Of a DNA stretch of 21,103 bases, positions 1-7,016 are shown piece after piece. The DNA is taken from positions 1-21,103 of the IMG/VR virus record IMGVR_UViG_3300010354_000830; one strand, given 5' to 3'. The stretch is from a virus. The first letter of the stretch is position 1; each line of letters starts with the position of its first letter. Under the pieces are notes generated by a model. It made no database searches, was not told where the DNA came from, and saw only the letters and a program-made list of their open reading frames with translations. A program made the translations under genes and the position numbers.

Positions 1-524
1 AGAGGATTGGTGAAGAAAAAGCAAATGCAATTACAAGAAAAGCAACTGCAAGAGGAACTGATTTTCACCAAGTCTGTCAGGACTACTTGGAAAATAAAGA
101 ACTTGTTTGGGATGATTATCAACCCATGACAAAGTTCATGTATATTCATGCAAAGCCTTATCTGGATAAGATAAATAATATTCACGCCATTGAAAGGACT
201 CTCTATTCCGAATACCTTGGACTTGCTGGACGAGTTGATTGTATCGCAGAATATGAAGGAGAATTGGCAGTTATTGACTTCAAAACTTCAGACAAGATCA
301 AACCAGAAGAATGGATTGAAAATTACTTCGTTCAAGAGACATTCTACGCCGCTGCATATTACGAACTCACTGGTCAAGTTGTTAAAAAACTCATCACACT
401 AATGGTAACTCCTGGCGGCGAAGTTAAAGTATTTGACAAAAGGAACAAGGGGGACTATATTAAACTATTAGTTCGTTATATCAAAGAATTTGTACATCAC
501 AATACTAGGTCAGATGGAGAATGA
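1..524 (+). CDS. PD-(D/E)XK (RecB-like) exonuclease, 5'-truncated by window edge
   Basis: The reading frame is open from base 3 to the stop at 522-524, so the gene begins upstream; the TTG at 87 is an internal leucine codon, not a start. Visible motifs are those of RecB/lambda-exonuclease-type nucleases: GRVD (Asp codon at 237), then IDFKTS (Asp at 276, Lys at 282) and a QxxxY motif (QETFY) about 17 residues later. A Glu near codon 192 would be motif I. These residues normally bind two metal ions and cut DNA. The gene runs directly into gp33 with an 11-nt overlap, so it is the upstream member of a replication operon. Family assignment is firm; the exact role (recombination, end processing, host DNA degradation) is inference. 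Confidence 0.8.
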   Translation, partial: RIGEEKANAITRKATARGTDFHQVCQDYLENKELVWDDYQPMTKFMYIHAKPYLDKINNIHAIERTLYSEYLGLAGRVDCIAEYEGELAVIDFKTSDKIKPEEWIENYFVQETFYAAAYYELTGQVVKKLITLMVTPGGEVKVFDKRNKGDYIKLLVRYIKEFVHHNTRSDGE

Positions 525-771
525 ATTAGAGAAAGCATTAGAGAGTAAGTTCTTTTGTCCATCACGTTTTGCTCAAGAGATTGAGAATCTCGTTCAAGTA
601 AACGTTGAGATGAATTATATTGATGCGATTATCTATTTCTGTGAACAAAACAACATTGATTTGGAATCAGTTCCAAAACTCATCTCAAAACCTTTGAAAG
701 AAAAGATTAAGTATGAGGCGATGGAACTGAATTTTCTAAAGAAAACTTCCCGTGCTAAATTAATTTTTTAA
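514..771 (+). CDS. 33: gp33-like late transcription coactivator
   Basis: Small acidic-to-basic protein of 85 residues. In T4, gp33 binds the RNA polymerase beta-flap and links the late sigma factor gp55 to the sliding clamp, so late transcription depends on replication. The C-terminal stretch (SKPLKEKIKYEAMELNFLKK region) has the lysine-rich, hydrophobic character of the gp33 flap-binding end, and the position directly before gp59 and close to gp32 matches the T4 order 59-33-32 in rearranged form. I chose ATG 514, preceded by AGG at about 5 nt spacing, over an upstream in-frame TTG at 490. It overlaps the nuclease gene by 11 nt and its TAA shares one base with the gp59 start (TAATG), indicating translational coupling. 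Shorter than T4 gp33 (112 aa). Confidence 0.72.
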   Translation: MENELEKALESKFFCPSRFAQEIENLVQVNVEMNYIDAIIYFCEQNNIDLESVPKLISKPLKEKIKYEAMELNFLKKTSRAKLIF

Positions 772-1367
772 TGATGCCATACGATGCGTACCGTGAATAC
801 CTTGCTCTAAAAAATCATTTTACAAAAGATAGTTACGATTATTTTAAGTATAATAAAAAAGTAAGAGCAACAGTTCAATCCTTCTATAAGAGGAAGGATA
901 GAATGTGGTTTGAAAAGATTTCTAGGCAAAAATCAGATAAAGAAGTCGTTGATTTTTTTGTTGCCAACTTTGCATCTTGCCCTGACCCAGAAACACTTTG
1001 GATTGGTGAGATGATTAAAGAAGGTGAAGAAAGATATCAGAACTGGCAGAAGAAAGTTCAATCTCTTTCTTATATCTTTAAAGAAGAAAGTCAATCTTTG
1101 TTTGGAGAAAATAAGTTTGAAGAGGTTTTTAAGTGTTCGAAGGGACATCCGCCTCTTCTAAAGAAGTTCCTGAGCGGGAATATTAGCCTAGAAACTATGG
1201 TGATATACGATAGAATATTCCTGTTCGGGAACAAGTTTGATAGCAAACTTCAAGACCCGGTGTGGCAAACCGTCAGTCGTCGGATTAAAAAATACAATCC
1301 ATTTCTAAATATTGATGTATTTCGTTTTCGCAAAATCTTGAAAGAAATTATTCTGGAGGGTCAATGA
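771..1367 (+). CDS. 59: gp59-like DNA helicase loader
   Basis: 198 residues, close to T4 gp59 (217 aa). gp59 loads the gp41 helicase onto gp32-coated forked DNA and so starts recombination-dependent replication. Diagnostic similarity to T4 gp59 lies in the N-terminal half (YDYFKYNKKVR, SFYKRKDRMWFEKIS, then DFFVANF and WIGEM, where T4 has KYNWCMR, YQKRRDKYFFQKLS, and WIGD) and in the C-terminal half (SGNISLETMVIYDR and the DPVWQTVSRRIKKY stretch). The gene may start at ATG 771 or ATG 774. It overlaps the gp33 stop by one base and the next start by 4 nt (ATGA), so it is translated as part of the same operon. Highly basic, as expected for a fork-binding protein. Confidence 0.85.
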   Translation: MMPYDAYREYLALKNHFTKDSYDYFKYNKKVRATVQSFYKRKDRMWFEKISRQKSDKEVVDFFVANFASCPDPETLWIGEMIKEGEERYQNWQKKVQSLSYIFKEESQSLFGENKFEEVFKCSKGHPPLLKKFLSGNISLETMVIYDRIFLFGNKFDSKLQDPVWQTVSRRIKKYNPFLNIDVFRFRKILKEIILEGQ

Positions 1368-1708
1368 GTTTCTTTAACTCCGAAGTCGTCCGTGCTGAGA
1401 TGACTGAAATTGCACAACTTCAAGAACAAATCTATGGAAACATTTTTAAGTTTCCTACAATGTCCAAAGAAGAAAAACTTGAGCATGTTGGATTTCTTGA
1501 AACTCTCTTAGATAAACAAAAAGTTCTTTACACAAGAATGAGTTTGTCTGATGATCCTGAAGCAAAAGAGATGAAGGAACGTGTTATCAATTCTGCTATT
1601 ATGATGGGTATGCCTCCTGGCACTGATATGAACATCATCCTTAATAATATGTCTCAGATGCTTGATGTCATGAGGAAACAGATTGACAAAACAGGTTCAG
1701 ACCTGTAG
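1364..1708 (+). CDS. DUF1825-like conserved cyanophage/cyanobacterial protein
   Basis: 114 residues, mainly alpha-helical, with the signature GMPPGTDMN followed by a short amphipathic helix. I recognise this as the DUF1825 family, which occurs in cyanobacteria and in T4-like cyanophages; its function is unknown to me. There is no signal peptide, membrane segment or catalytic motif. Its start overlaps the gp59 stop (ATGA at 1364-1367), and gp32 follows after 48 nt. Co-transcription with gp33, gp59 and gp32 suggests a role in replication, recombination or late transcription, but this rests on context only. Its presence is useful evidence for a cyanobacterial host. Confidence 0.7.
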   Translation: MSFFNSEVVRAEMTEIAQLQEQIYGNIFKFPTMSKEEKLEHVGFLETLLDKQKVLYTRMSLSDDPEAKEMKERVINSAIMMGMPPGTDMNIILNNMSQMLDVMRKQIDKTGSDL

Positions 1709-1756
1709 AATAACGAAGTACACAAAAGCCAAATCCTACTAATACGGAGAAATCTA

Positions 1757-2701
1757 ATGTCATTCGAAAATCTCAAAAAACAATCCAAACTGGGTTCTCT
1801 CACTTCTAAACTGGTGAAGGAAGTTGAGAAGATGAGTACAACTTCTGGCGGTGCTGATGAGCGTCTCTGGAAACCTGAAATGGATAAAACTGGTAACGGT
1901 TTCGCAGTTATCCGTTTCCTCCCTGCCCCTGAAGGTGAAGAACTTCCTTGGGCAAAGATGTATTCCCACGCTTTCCAAGGTCCTGGTGGTTGGTACATTG
2001 AAAACTCTCTGACTACCATCGGACAAAAAGATCCTCTTGGTGAACATAACCGCGAACTGTGGAACAGTGGTATTGAATCTAACAAAGAAACTGTTCGTAA
2101 ACAAAAGCGTAAACTGTCTTATTACAGCAACATCTACGTTGTAAAGGATCCCGTTAATCCTCAGAACGAAGGTAAGGTCTTCCTCTTTAAATATGGCAAG
2201 AAGATCTTTGATAAGATTATGGAAGCAATGCAACCTGAGTTTGAGGATGAAACTCCTATCAATCCTTTTGACTTCTGGCAAGGTGCTAATTTCAAACTCA
2301 AAATCGTAAAGAAAGATGGGTATTGGAACTACGACAAATCTGAATTTGGTTCTGTTGAACCACTACTGGATGATGACGATGCTCTGGAAGCCCTCTGGAA
2401 GAAAGAGTATTCTCTGACTGCAATCACTGCTCCAGATCAGTTCAAGTCCTATGAAGATCTTGAGCGTCGTATGAATATGGTTCTGGGTCTTAAGAACTCT
2501 TCTCCTGCTCGTTCCCGTGCAGTAGTCGAACAAGAAGATGATCTCGAAGAGTTTACACAAACTCCTACAGTCCAAGATCGTGTTGTGGAAGAACTGGAAC
2601 AGTCTTATGCTCGTTCTAAGTCCCCTTCACTTCCCCAAATCTCTCAAGACGATGATGAGGATGATGCACTTTCTTACTTCCAGCGTCTTGCTGAAGATTG
2701 A
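1757..2701 (+). CDS. 32: gp32-like single-stranded DNA-binding protein
   Basis: 314 residues, similar to T4 gp32 (301 aa). It coats ssDNA during replication, recombination and repair and recruits gp59. The N-terminal basic/hydrophobic segment (LKKQSK...LVKEVEKM) is the cooperativity region, the core contains the OB-fold with the YSHAFQGPGGWY stretch and NPFDFWQGANF, and the C-terminus is a long acidic tail (QDDDEDDALSYFQRLAED) used by gp32 to bind partner proteins. A clear GGAG Shine-Dalgarno lies at 1746-1749, 7 nt before ATG 1757. The protein contains no cysteine at all, so the Cys part of the T4 zinc site (one His, three Cys) is absent. The stop codon touches the stop of convergent gp53 with no gap. 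Confidence 0.93.
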   Translation: MSFENLKKQSKLGSLTSKLVKEVEKMSTTSGGADERLWKPEMDKTGNGFAVIRFLPAPEGEELPWAKMYSHAFQGPGGWYIENSLTTIGQKDPLGEHNRELWNSGIESNKETVRKQKRKLSYYSNIYVVKDPVNPQNEGKVFLFKYGKKIFDKIMEAMQPEFEDETPINPFDFWQGANFKLKIVKKDGYWNYDKSEFGSVEPLLDDDDALEALWKKEYSLTAITAPDQFKSYEDLERRMNMVLGLKNSSPARSRAVVEQEDDLEEFTQTPTVQDRVVEELEQSYARSKSPSLPQISQDDDEDDALSYFQRLAED

Positions 2702-3370
2702 TTAAGAATAGAGTCTAATATTATCTCCTTTCTTTAGGGTGTCGCTTACATATTGAGCGGCACCTTTTTTATATGTCATCAATTCGTTCATATCATTAAA
2801 GATTAGATTTAAGTATCTTGCTTTAAGAATAAAGATGTTTCTTTTATCATCTTCAATTTTTTTTTCGTATTGATAGTTTGTGATTGGTACTGTAAAGTTT
2901 CTTATTGTTACTTTTCTTCCTAAACCATCATCATAGTAACTTGTTGAAAAGTTTGATGGAACTACTAACCCAGCAGGAATAATAGTAATGCCATTTGAGT
3001 TTACTACTTCTGTTGTTTCATAGTGACGAACTGCATTCATATTTTGATATGATCCATACTTTTCTAATAAGAAATTATCAAAACCAGATTGGGGTAAGGG
3101 CCATTCTGTCTGAACGTTCAAAATATTATTAGCAAGTAAAACAACCCAGTCCAAGCTTTCATCTTCATACACATTATATGCAACATTATCTGGTCTTTCA
3201 TCTCCAACGATCTTATACTTTGTGAAGAAATTTAAGTTGCCAAAAATGTCTTCTCTTAACTTCCCTCTCTTAAAAAGATTTTTGACAGTCTGATAGTCAG
3301 AGATACTTTGTGCATCTGGAGTTCTATTGACATATTGGAAGTCTGGAACTTGTCGAAAATAGCTTGGCAT
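2702..3370 (-). CDS. 53: gp53-like baseplate wedge protein
   Basis: 222 residues, near the T4 gp53 length (196 aa). gp53 is a late-added wedge protein that joins neighbouring wedges around the hub. The family pattern is visible at the N-terminus (MPSYFRQVPDFQYVN), in the DIFGNLNFFTKYKI segment, and in YNVYEDESLDWVVLLANNI, which resembles the LysM-like fold segment of gp53 (tYgdpslwWvillaN). No signal peptide or membrane segment. Its start lies one base after the gp48 stop, so the two are translated together. Its last codons encode the gp32 operon terminator on the other strand, and its stop abuts the gp32 stop. Confidence 0.88.
   Translation of the reverse strand: MPSYFRQVPDFQYVNRTPDAQSISDYQTVKNLFKRGKLREDIFGNLNFFTKYKIVGDERPDNVAYNVYEDESLDWVVLLANNILNVQTEWPLPQSGFDNFLLEKYGSYQNMNAVRHYETTEVVNSNGITIIPAGLVVPSNFSTSYYDDGLGRKVTIRNFTVPITNYQYEKKIEDDKRNIFILKARYLNLIFNDMNELMTYKKGAAQYVSDTLKKGDNIRLYS
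2736..2770 (+). terminator. intrinsic terminator for the gp32 operon, inside gp53
   Basis: Left arm GGTGTCGCT (2738-2746), a 9-nt loop (2747-2755) and right arm AGCGGCACC (2756-2764) form a 9-bp stem with a single G-U pair, immediately followed by six T (2765-2770). This is a textbook rho-independent terminator for + strand transcription, ending about 70 nt after the gp32 stop. It is made from codons of the last part of gp53 on the opposite strand. There is no matching T-run on the - strand, so it should act in one direction only. Confidence 0.85.
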
Positions 3371-3371
3371 A

Positions 3372-4769
3372 TTAGTAACCTATTGGATGACTATCTACGT
3401 AATCTGTATTATAAACAGGATCAAGTTCACTAAATCTTAAGGTTAATTGATATGATGTTATAGTTTTTTCTTCATCATTAAAAGTCATATAAGTTCCATC
3501 TGGAGTATAATCCACATCACAACTAAGAAGGGCACAATCTTTTATTCTATTTAATGATTTGTGTGGTTCCAATCCTTTGTCTGAAGTTCCAGTTTGATAT
3601 TGAATGGAAAATACATAAGGAGCTTTTAAGAATACCGCAGTATTTGCTCTTCTTGTTGCCATCCCAGCTTTAAAAAAGTATATAATTTGTTTTACAATTT
3701 TTGCTTCACTTTCACTTCTTGGAGATAATCTGAATGTGAAGTTAAATGGTCTTAGTGATGGTCCATTAAATAGTAGTTCTAAGTTTGGGTTTAAAACCGC
3801 TCCGGTTCCTCTTGAAAATAATCCTTGTGCTCCAATTGCTTCTTGAGCCAAAAACAGATGTAATGCGCTGGCATATGATCCATAATTGGTTTTAAATTCC
3901 TTAGCAGCAATTTCTGCTTGATTTCTCGCTTCTTGTATAATCTGATCACTTGTTTGCATTGCTAGAGATGCTCTTCCCGCAAAAGCTGAAAGAGGATCTA
4001 AAGTAGGATTTCCCCAATCAACGCCATTACTATCCGATATTGATGGTTGTATTGGTAATACCACTGATCCAAAAGGTTGAGAAAGAGATTTTGTTCCAAA
4101 AGTAAAATTTGCATCTTTTGCTCTAATGCCTTTAAGTGGGTCAAAATCTCTTCCAATTATTTCTTTTAATCTGAATAAAATAGTATCTTGTTTAGTACTT
4201 ATATCTTCTGGGTATCTTACAGATATTGCAGATAATCTATCTTTTACTGTTGATTCTCTTTTATCACTTTCAATAGATTTTGTCAGATCACTTACCCTTT
4301 CATTAGTAGATGTTAATGGTGTTGTTGCTGGTTGTTGATCTAGGTCCGGTTTATTTGGATCAGTAACTATTGGTGCTGCATTTGGTGCAGTTTGTAAAAT
4401 ATTTTTTGCTTGCTGAACTGTAGTTCCAGAAGATTTACTTAGTGCATTAGCTGTGGATTCATCTAAAGAAGTTGTTAAACTTGTTGGACCATTAGATATT
4501 AGTGCTTTTTTAAATCCTGCTCCTGCCACGGGCGTAAATGTCCAATTATTTTTTGAATTTACATCCCTTTCACCTAAATTAGACCAATCCGGAAGTGGGT
4601 TTAAAATATCTCCTCGTTCTGGTTTATACTGAACGATATACCTAATTGGCGCAGATGTACTTAAGGTTCCCCTAACACCCAATCCATCCTGATAGATTAC
4701 TTGAGTTCTAACAAAATATTTTTTACCTTCTATTGTAATTAGCTTTTCCCCACTAGTTGCAGTTGCCAT
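3372..4769 (-). CDS. 48: gp48-like baseplate tail-tube cap
   Basis: 465 residues, longer than T4 gp48 (364 aa). With gp54, gp48 sits on the hub and nucleates tail-tube polymerisation. The C-terminal 200 residues carry the tube-type fold signature: LLFNGPSLRPFNFTFRLSP, SEAKIVKQIIYFFKAGM, then LKAPYVFSIQY, LLSCDVDYTPDGTYMTF and YQLTLRFSELDPVY. An extra low-complexity T/S/P/A-rich stretch (about residues 95-165) explains the added length and looks like a flexible linker. GGAGA (complement of 4779-4783) lies 9 nt before the start. A near-consensus late promoter box lies upstream at 4829-4836. Assignment to gp48 rather than another tube paralogue rests on the C-terminal pattern and its pairing with gp53. 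Confidence 0.8.
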   Translation of the reverse strand: MATATSGEKLITIEGKKYFVRTQVIYQDGLGVRGTLSTSAPIRYIVQYKPERGDILNPLPDWSNLGERDVNSKNNWTFTPVAGAGFKKALISNGPTSLTTSLDESTANALSKSSGTTVQQAKNILQTAPNAAPIVTDPNKPDLDQQPATTPLTSTNERVSDLTKSIESDKRESTVKDRLSAISVRYPEDISTKQDTILFRLKEIIGRDFDPLKGIRAKDANFTFGTKSLSQPFGSVVLPIQPSISDSNGVDWGNPTLDPLSAFAGRASLAMQTSDQIIQEARNQAEIAAKEFKTNYGSYASALHLFLAQEAIGAQGLFSRGTGAVLNPNLELLFNGPSLRPFNFTFRLSPRSESEAKIVKQIIYFFKAGMATRRANTAVFLKAPYVFSIQYQTGTSDKGLEPHKSLNRIKDCALLSCDVDYTPDGTYMTFNDEEKTITSYQLTLRFSELDPVYNTDYVDSHPIGY

Positions 4770-4828
4770 CAGAACTTTTCTCCAACCACAAGAGAATTAG
4801 TCATCTCAATTTTTTGTAGAGTATGAGA

Positions 4829-4836
4829 CATTTATA
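4829..4836 (-). promoter_or_regulatory. putative late promoter box upstream of gp48
   Basis: On the - strand this reads TATAAATG, one base from the T4 late -10 consensus TATAAATA. It lies in the 79-nt gap between the small upstream gene and gp48, about 60 nt before the gp48 start, which would give a leader of roughly 48 nt. AT-rich sequence surrounds it, so chance occurrence cannot be excluded; position in a genuine gap ahead of a late gene is the main support. Confidence 0.45.
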
Positions 4837-4848
4837 GATGTTTTTTAT

Positions 4849-5235
4849 TTATTTAGTTCTAAATTTTCCATATCGAAGAGAACGAAGATAATCAATCTCA
4901 TTCTTTTTAACTTCTAGTAGTAAACTATTAACTTCAAACCAGGTATAATTTCTCACTGTTCCCCAATGAAAATTAAGTCCAGTAAACCCCCATTTTTCTA
5001 TTGAAAGTGCTGCGATTAAAGGGAACTCATCATATCTTAACCCTTTTGTTTTTGCTGAGTATATAAAAGTATAATATTTTCCAACATCAGGAACAAAGTC
5101 TCCTTTACGGAAAACTTCCATAATAGTCATCATAATATCATCAGGTTTTGTATATTTGTATTTCTTTAGTTTCGCTTTTAGTTCATTAACTCTTTTAGAA
5201 CCTGAATCGACATATTGACCGAATCCTTGTGCCAT
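4849..5235 (-). CDS. small conserved-looking protein of unknown function between gp4 and gp48
   Basis: 128 residues with a basic N-terminus (KRVNELKAKLKKYKY) and a well-folded-looking, aromatic-rich C-terminal half (YYTFIYSAKTKGLRYDEFPL, EKWGFTGLNFHWGTVRNYTW). I do not recognise a named function. There is no signal peptide, membrane helix or evident catalytic motif. Its start codon shares a base with the gp4 stop (TAATG read on the - strand), so it is translationally coupled to the head-completion gene, and the gp48 late promoter lies just beyond its 3' end. Context suggests a structural or assembly role in head completion or the baseplate. I have the impression that similar sequences occur in other T4-like cyanophages, but I cannot verify this. 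Confidence 0.75.
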   Translation of the reverse strand: MAQGFGQYVDSGSKRVNELKAKLKKYKYTKPDDIMMTIMEVFRKGDFVPDVGKYYTFIYSAKTKGLRYDEFPLIAALSIEKWGFTGLNFHWGTVRNYTWFEVNSLLLEVKKNEIDYLRSLRYGKFRTK

Positions 5236-5687
5236 TACTTTATGCCTAGGTTGTCTTCTGTTATAATCTTGAATTCAATCATACGATCATCACACCATTC
5301 TTTAATAGATCTCCATTTTGATTGATTAACTGCATAAGTATTTACTTCATTAATATAGGTTTTATTTTTCTTTTTTCCTTGAACTGGAGGAACTGTTTGT
5401 TTTTTTGGTTTTATTTCTATCACATATTTTTGGGTTTTTCCATTATTTTCAAGAACTTCAATAATAAAATCCGGAAAGTATCTACATACTTTTTGTTTTA
5501 CTGGATTATAATATGGAATACAAAATTCTTCTGATCCATACTTTAACACATTAGGTGTGCGATCACACCACTGCATAAATTTTAGTTCCCAACTACTTCT
5601 ATACACTATATTTTGGGAGTTTCCAATATATTTTTCTGGATTTTTTGGATGAAAATATCCCTGATGATACTTAGAGTCACGAGGCAT
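5235..5687 (-). CDS. 4: gp4-like head completion protein (PD-(D/E)XK nuclease fold)
   Basis: 150 residues, the same length as T4 gp4 (also called gp50/65), which is needed to finish DNA-filled heads before tail joining. Clear family features are HPKNPEKYIGN, IVYRSSWELKFMQWCD, LKYGSEEFCIPYYNPV, then CRYFPDFII and VIEIKPKKQTVPP. The WE, PDF and EIKPK motifs form a TnsA-like endonuclease active site (Glu, Asp, Glu-x-Lys), implying trimming of DNA ends or of the packaged terminus; the nuclease role is inferred from the motif. The start overlaps the preceding NUMOD-type ORF by 11 nt, and an AGGGG run upstream serves as a possible ribosome site. It is coupled to the next gene by a one-base overlap. 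Confidence 0.9.
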   Translation of the reverse strand: MPRDSKYHQGYFHPKNPEKYIGNSQNIVYRSSWELKFMQWCDRTPNVLKYGSEEFCIPYYNPVKQKVCRYFPDFIIEVLENNGKTQKYVIEIKPKKQTVPPVQGKKKNKTYINEVNTYAVNQSKWRSIKEWCDDRMIEFKIITEDNLGIK

Positions 5688-6114
5688 TTTTCCAACCCCT
5701 GTGAGATTTTCTTTTTCCAGATAAGACCTGACCTAGATGTGTGGGATTTAAATTCAATTTTTTGCATATGTGGGATATACAATCAAATTCAATTATTTCA
5801 CCTTCTTTTGAAATTATTTTTCCTCCCTTTTGGAATTGTGGATATTCGCATCCTTTATTAAGTGCTGGTTTTCCTTTTCTTTTTTTAGAAGATGTTTCTA
5901 TTGCTTTACTCATATCCCTTCCCTTTGCAATTTCACTCATTTTCTTTTTTGTTTCTTCGGAGTGTTTTTGTCCTTTCATTCCTGGAAAATGAACTCCAGT
6001 TATTATGCCTTCATAAGTTTCTGATACAATGGTTGCTCCATCAACATTGAATGTTTCGCACAATTTAGTTGTATCCCAAATATACGAATGTGTTTTTATC
6101 TTTTTCATATACAT
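5677..6114 (-). CDS. orphan homing-endonuclease-type DNA-binding protein (NUMOD3/NUMOD1-like, no nuclease domain seen)
   Basis: 145 residues. The middle carries a NUMOD3-type motif (GMKGQKHSEETKKKMSEIAK, about residues 45-64) and then KKRKGKPALNKG, both typical of the DNA-binding half of GIY-YIG or HNH homing endonucleases. The last 45 residues (SKEGEIIEFDCISHICKKLN, then HLGQVLSGKRKSHRGWK) look like a NUMOD1/IENR1 helix-turn-helix. No GIY-YIG, HNH or LAGLIDADG catalytic motif is visible in the first 40 residues, and the gene starts only 30 nt from the divergent neighbour, leaving no room for a lost domain in place. It overlaps the gp4 start by 11 nt and follows directly after a perfect late promoter box. 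It is either a decayed homing gene or one reused as a regulator. Confidence 0.75.
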   Translation of the reverse strand: MYMKKIKTHSYIWDTTKLCETFNVDGATIVSETYEGIITGVHFPGMKGQKHSEETKKKMSEIAKGRDMSKAIETSSKKRKGKPALNKGCEYPQFQKGGKIISKEGEIIEFDCISHICKKLNLNPTHLGQVLSGKRKSHRGWKNAS

Positions 6115-6130
6115 AATATATCAATAAGAG

Positions 6131-6138
6131 TATTTATA
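6131..6138 (-). promoter_or_regulatory. late promoter TATAAATA for the leftward head/baseplate block
   Basis: The - strand reads TATAAATA, an exact match to the T4-type late promoter used by gp55 and gp33. It lies in the 29-nt gap between divergent genes, about 17 nt before the start of the leftward ORF at 6114, giving a very short leader. It would transcribe the NUMOD-type ORF, gp4, the small unknown gene and onward to gp48 and gp53. Confidence 0.65.
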
Positions 6139-6143
6139 GATAG

Positions 6144-6986
6144 ATGGCATCTCCTAGTTCATCTAATAAGTCGCCTAGATTCAATCCAACTTCTGAACTT
6201 GTGTCAAAGATAATGCGCCCAGCATTAACTTCTCATTATAATGTTTATTTAAATACTGCCGAACTTTTAAGTGAAAATGAAAAAAGTAAGGAAGGTATAA
6301 GAAACTTTTTTGATAGTAGACAAGCAAATATTGAAGAAGAAATTTTGGCTCTTTCTTGTTCTGAAGCGTCTTTACCTGGATCTTCATTGGCTACACATGA
6401 AATCAATAATGACTTTACTGGCGTAACAGAAAGGCACGTATATAGAAGACAATATGATGATAGAATAGATTTTACTTTTTATGTAGATCACGATCATAAA
6501 GTTATAAAGTTTTTTGAAACTTGGATGTCTTGGGCTGTTGGAGAAACCCAACTCACGGAGCAATCAAATTTAAATTATTCATATAGAGTTAGGTTTCCAA
6601 AAGGTTATAGATGCAATATTTTCGTTCAAAAGTTTGAAAAAGATTATACTAACTATTCTGAATATACTTTTATAGGAGCATATCCAATATCAATTGCTTC
6701 AATGCCTATTTCATATGACTCTTCTCAACTTCTAAAGTGTACTGTATCTTTTAGTTACATTAGATATTTTATGAATAACTTAAAATCTAATGTTAATTCA
6801 TTAGTCGATATTCAACTAAGATCAGAAGAAGAACTTCGCAATAATTTACCTCAGGGAACAACTTTTCTTCAGGGTGGAGTTGATGATATTATAAATTCAT
6901 TACCGCCCGCATTAAGAGCGTCCTCTGCAGTATTTACTCCGGATCAATTGCAGCAAAGATTTCCTGGTCTTTTCTCACGTCAATAA
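6144..6986 (+). CDS. 54: gp54-like baseplate tail-tube initiator (tube-fold protein)
   Basis: 280 residues, compared with 320 in T4 gp54. gp54 lies between the gp48 cap and the first gp19 tube ring. The pattern shared with gp54/gp19 is a beta-strand pair around an extended loop (LSCSEASLPGSSLATHEI, YDDRIDFTFYVDHDHKVIKF), then FETWMSWAVG, and a C-terminal half with YTFIGAYPISIASMPISYDS followed by LLKCTVSFSYIRY, which lines up with T4 FTGCIPISVSAPELSYD and TFDVTFAYR. The last 60 residues are a variable tail. It is divergent from the gp48-gp53 block, whereas 48 and 54 are adjacent and co-directional in T4. No obvious + strand late promoter precedes it; AAGAG at 6126-6130 is a weak ribosome site. 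It could be another tube-fold paralogue. Confidence 0.65.
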   Translation: MASPSSSNKSPRFNPTSELVSKIMRPALTSHYNVYLNTAELLSENEKSKEGIRNFFDSRQANIEEEILALSCSEASLPGSSLATHEINNDFTGVTERHVYRRQYDDRIDFTFYVDHDHKVIKFFETWMSWAVGETQLTEQSNLNYSYRVRFPKGYRCNIFVQKFEKDYTNYSEYTFIGAYPISIASMPISYDSSQLLKCTVSFSYIRYFMNNLKSNVNSLVDIQLRSEEELRNNLPQGTTFLQGGVDDIINSLPPALRASSAVFTPDQLQQRFPGLFSRQ

Positions 6987-7016
6987 ATAATTATACTGAA
7001 ATTTCTATAGGTCATT

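Noticed and set aside
87-89. TTG 87 as the start of the nuclease
   Set aside because: The frame is open to the left edge and the upstream residues fit the protein, so the gene is truncated by the window.
170-177. GATAAATA as a late promoter
   Set aside because: It lies deep inside the nuclease coding region with no gene start at a suitable distance; chance match in AT-rich DNA.
490-513. TTG start adding eight residues to gp33
   Set aside because: ATG 514 has a better-spaced AGG upstream, and TTG starts are uncommon in these genes.
1654-2281. Two overlapping - strand ORFs opposite gp32
   Set aside because: Both are shadows of the well-supported gp32 gene and lack start signals or family features.
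5322-6024. Several + strand ORFs rich in Phe and Ile opposite gp4 and the NUMOD-type gene
   Set aside because: They are antisense shadows of Lys/Glu-rich AT-rich genes; apparent hydrophobicity is a by-product of that composition.
6982-6989. AATAAATA at the end of the gp54-like gene as a late promoter for gp26
   Set aside because: It departs from consensus at the first base, overlaps the stop codon, and such A/T strings are frequent here; kept only as a remark.
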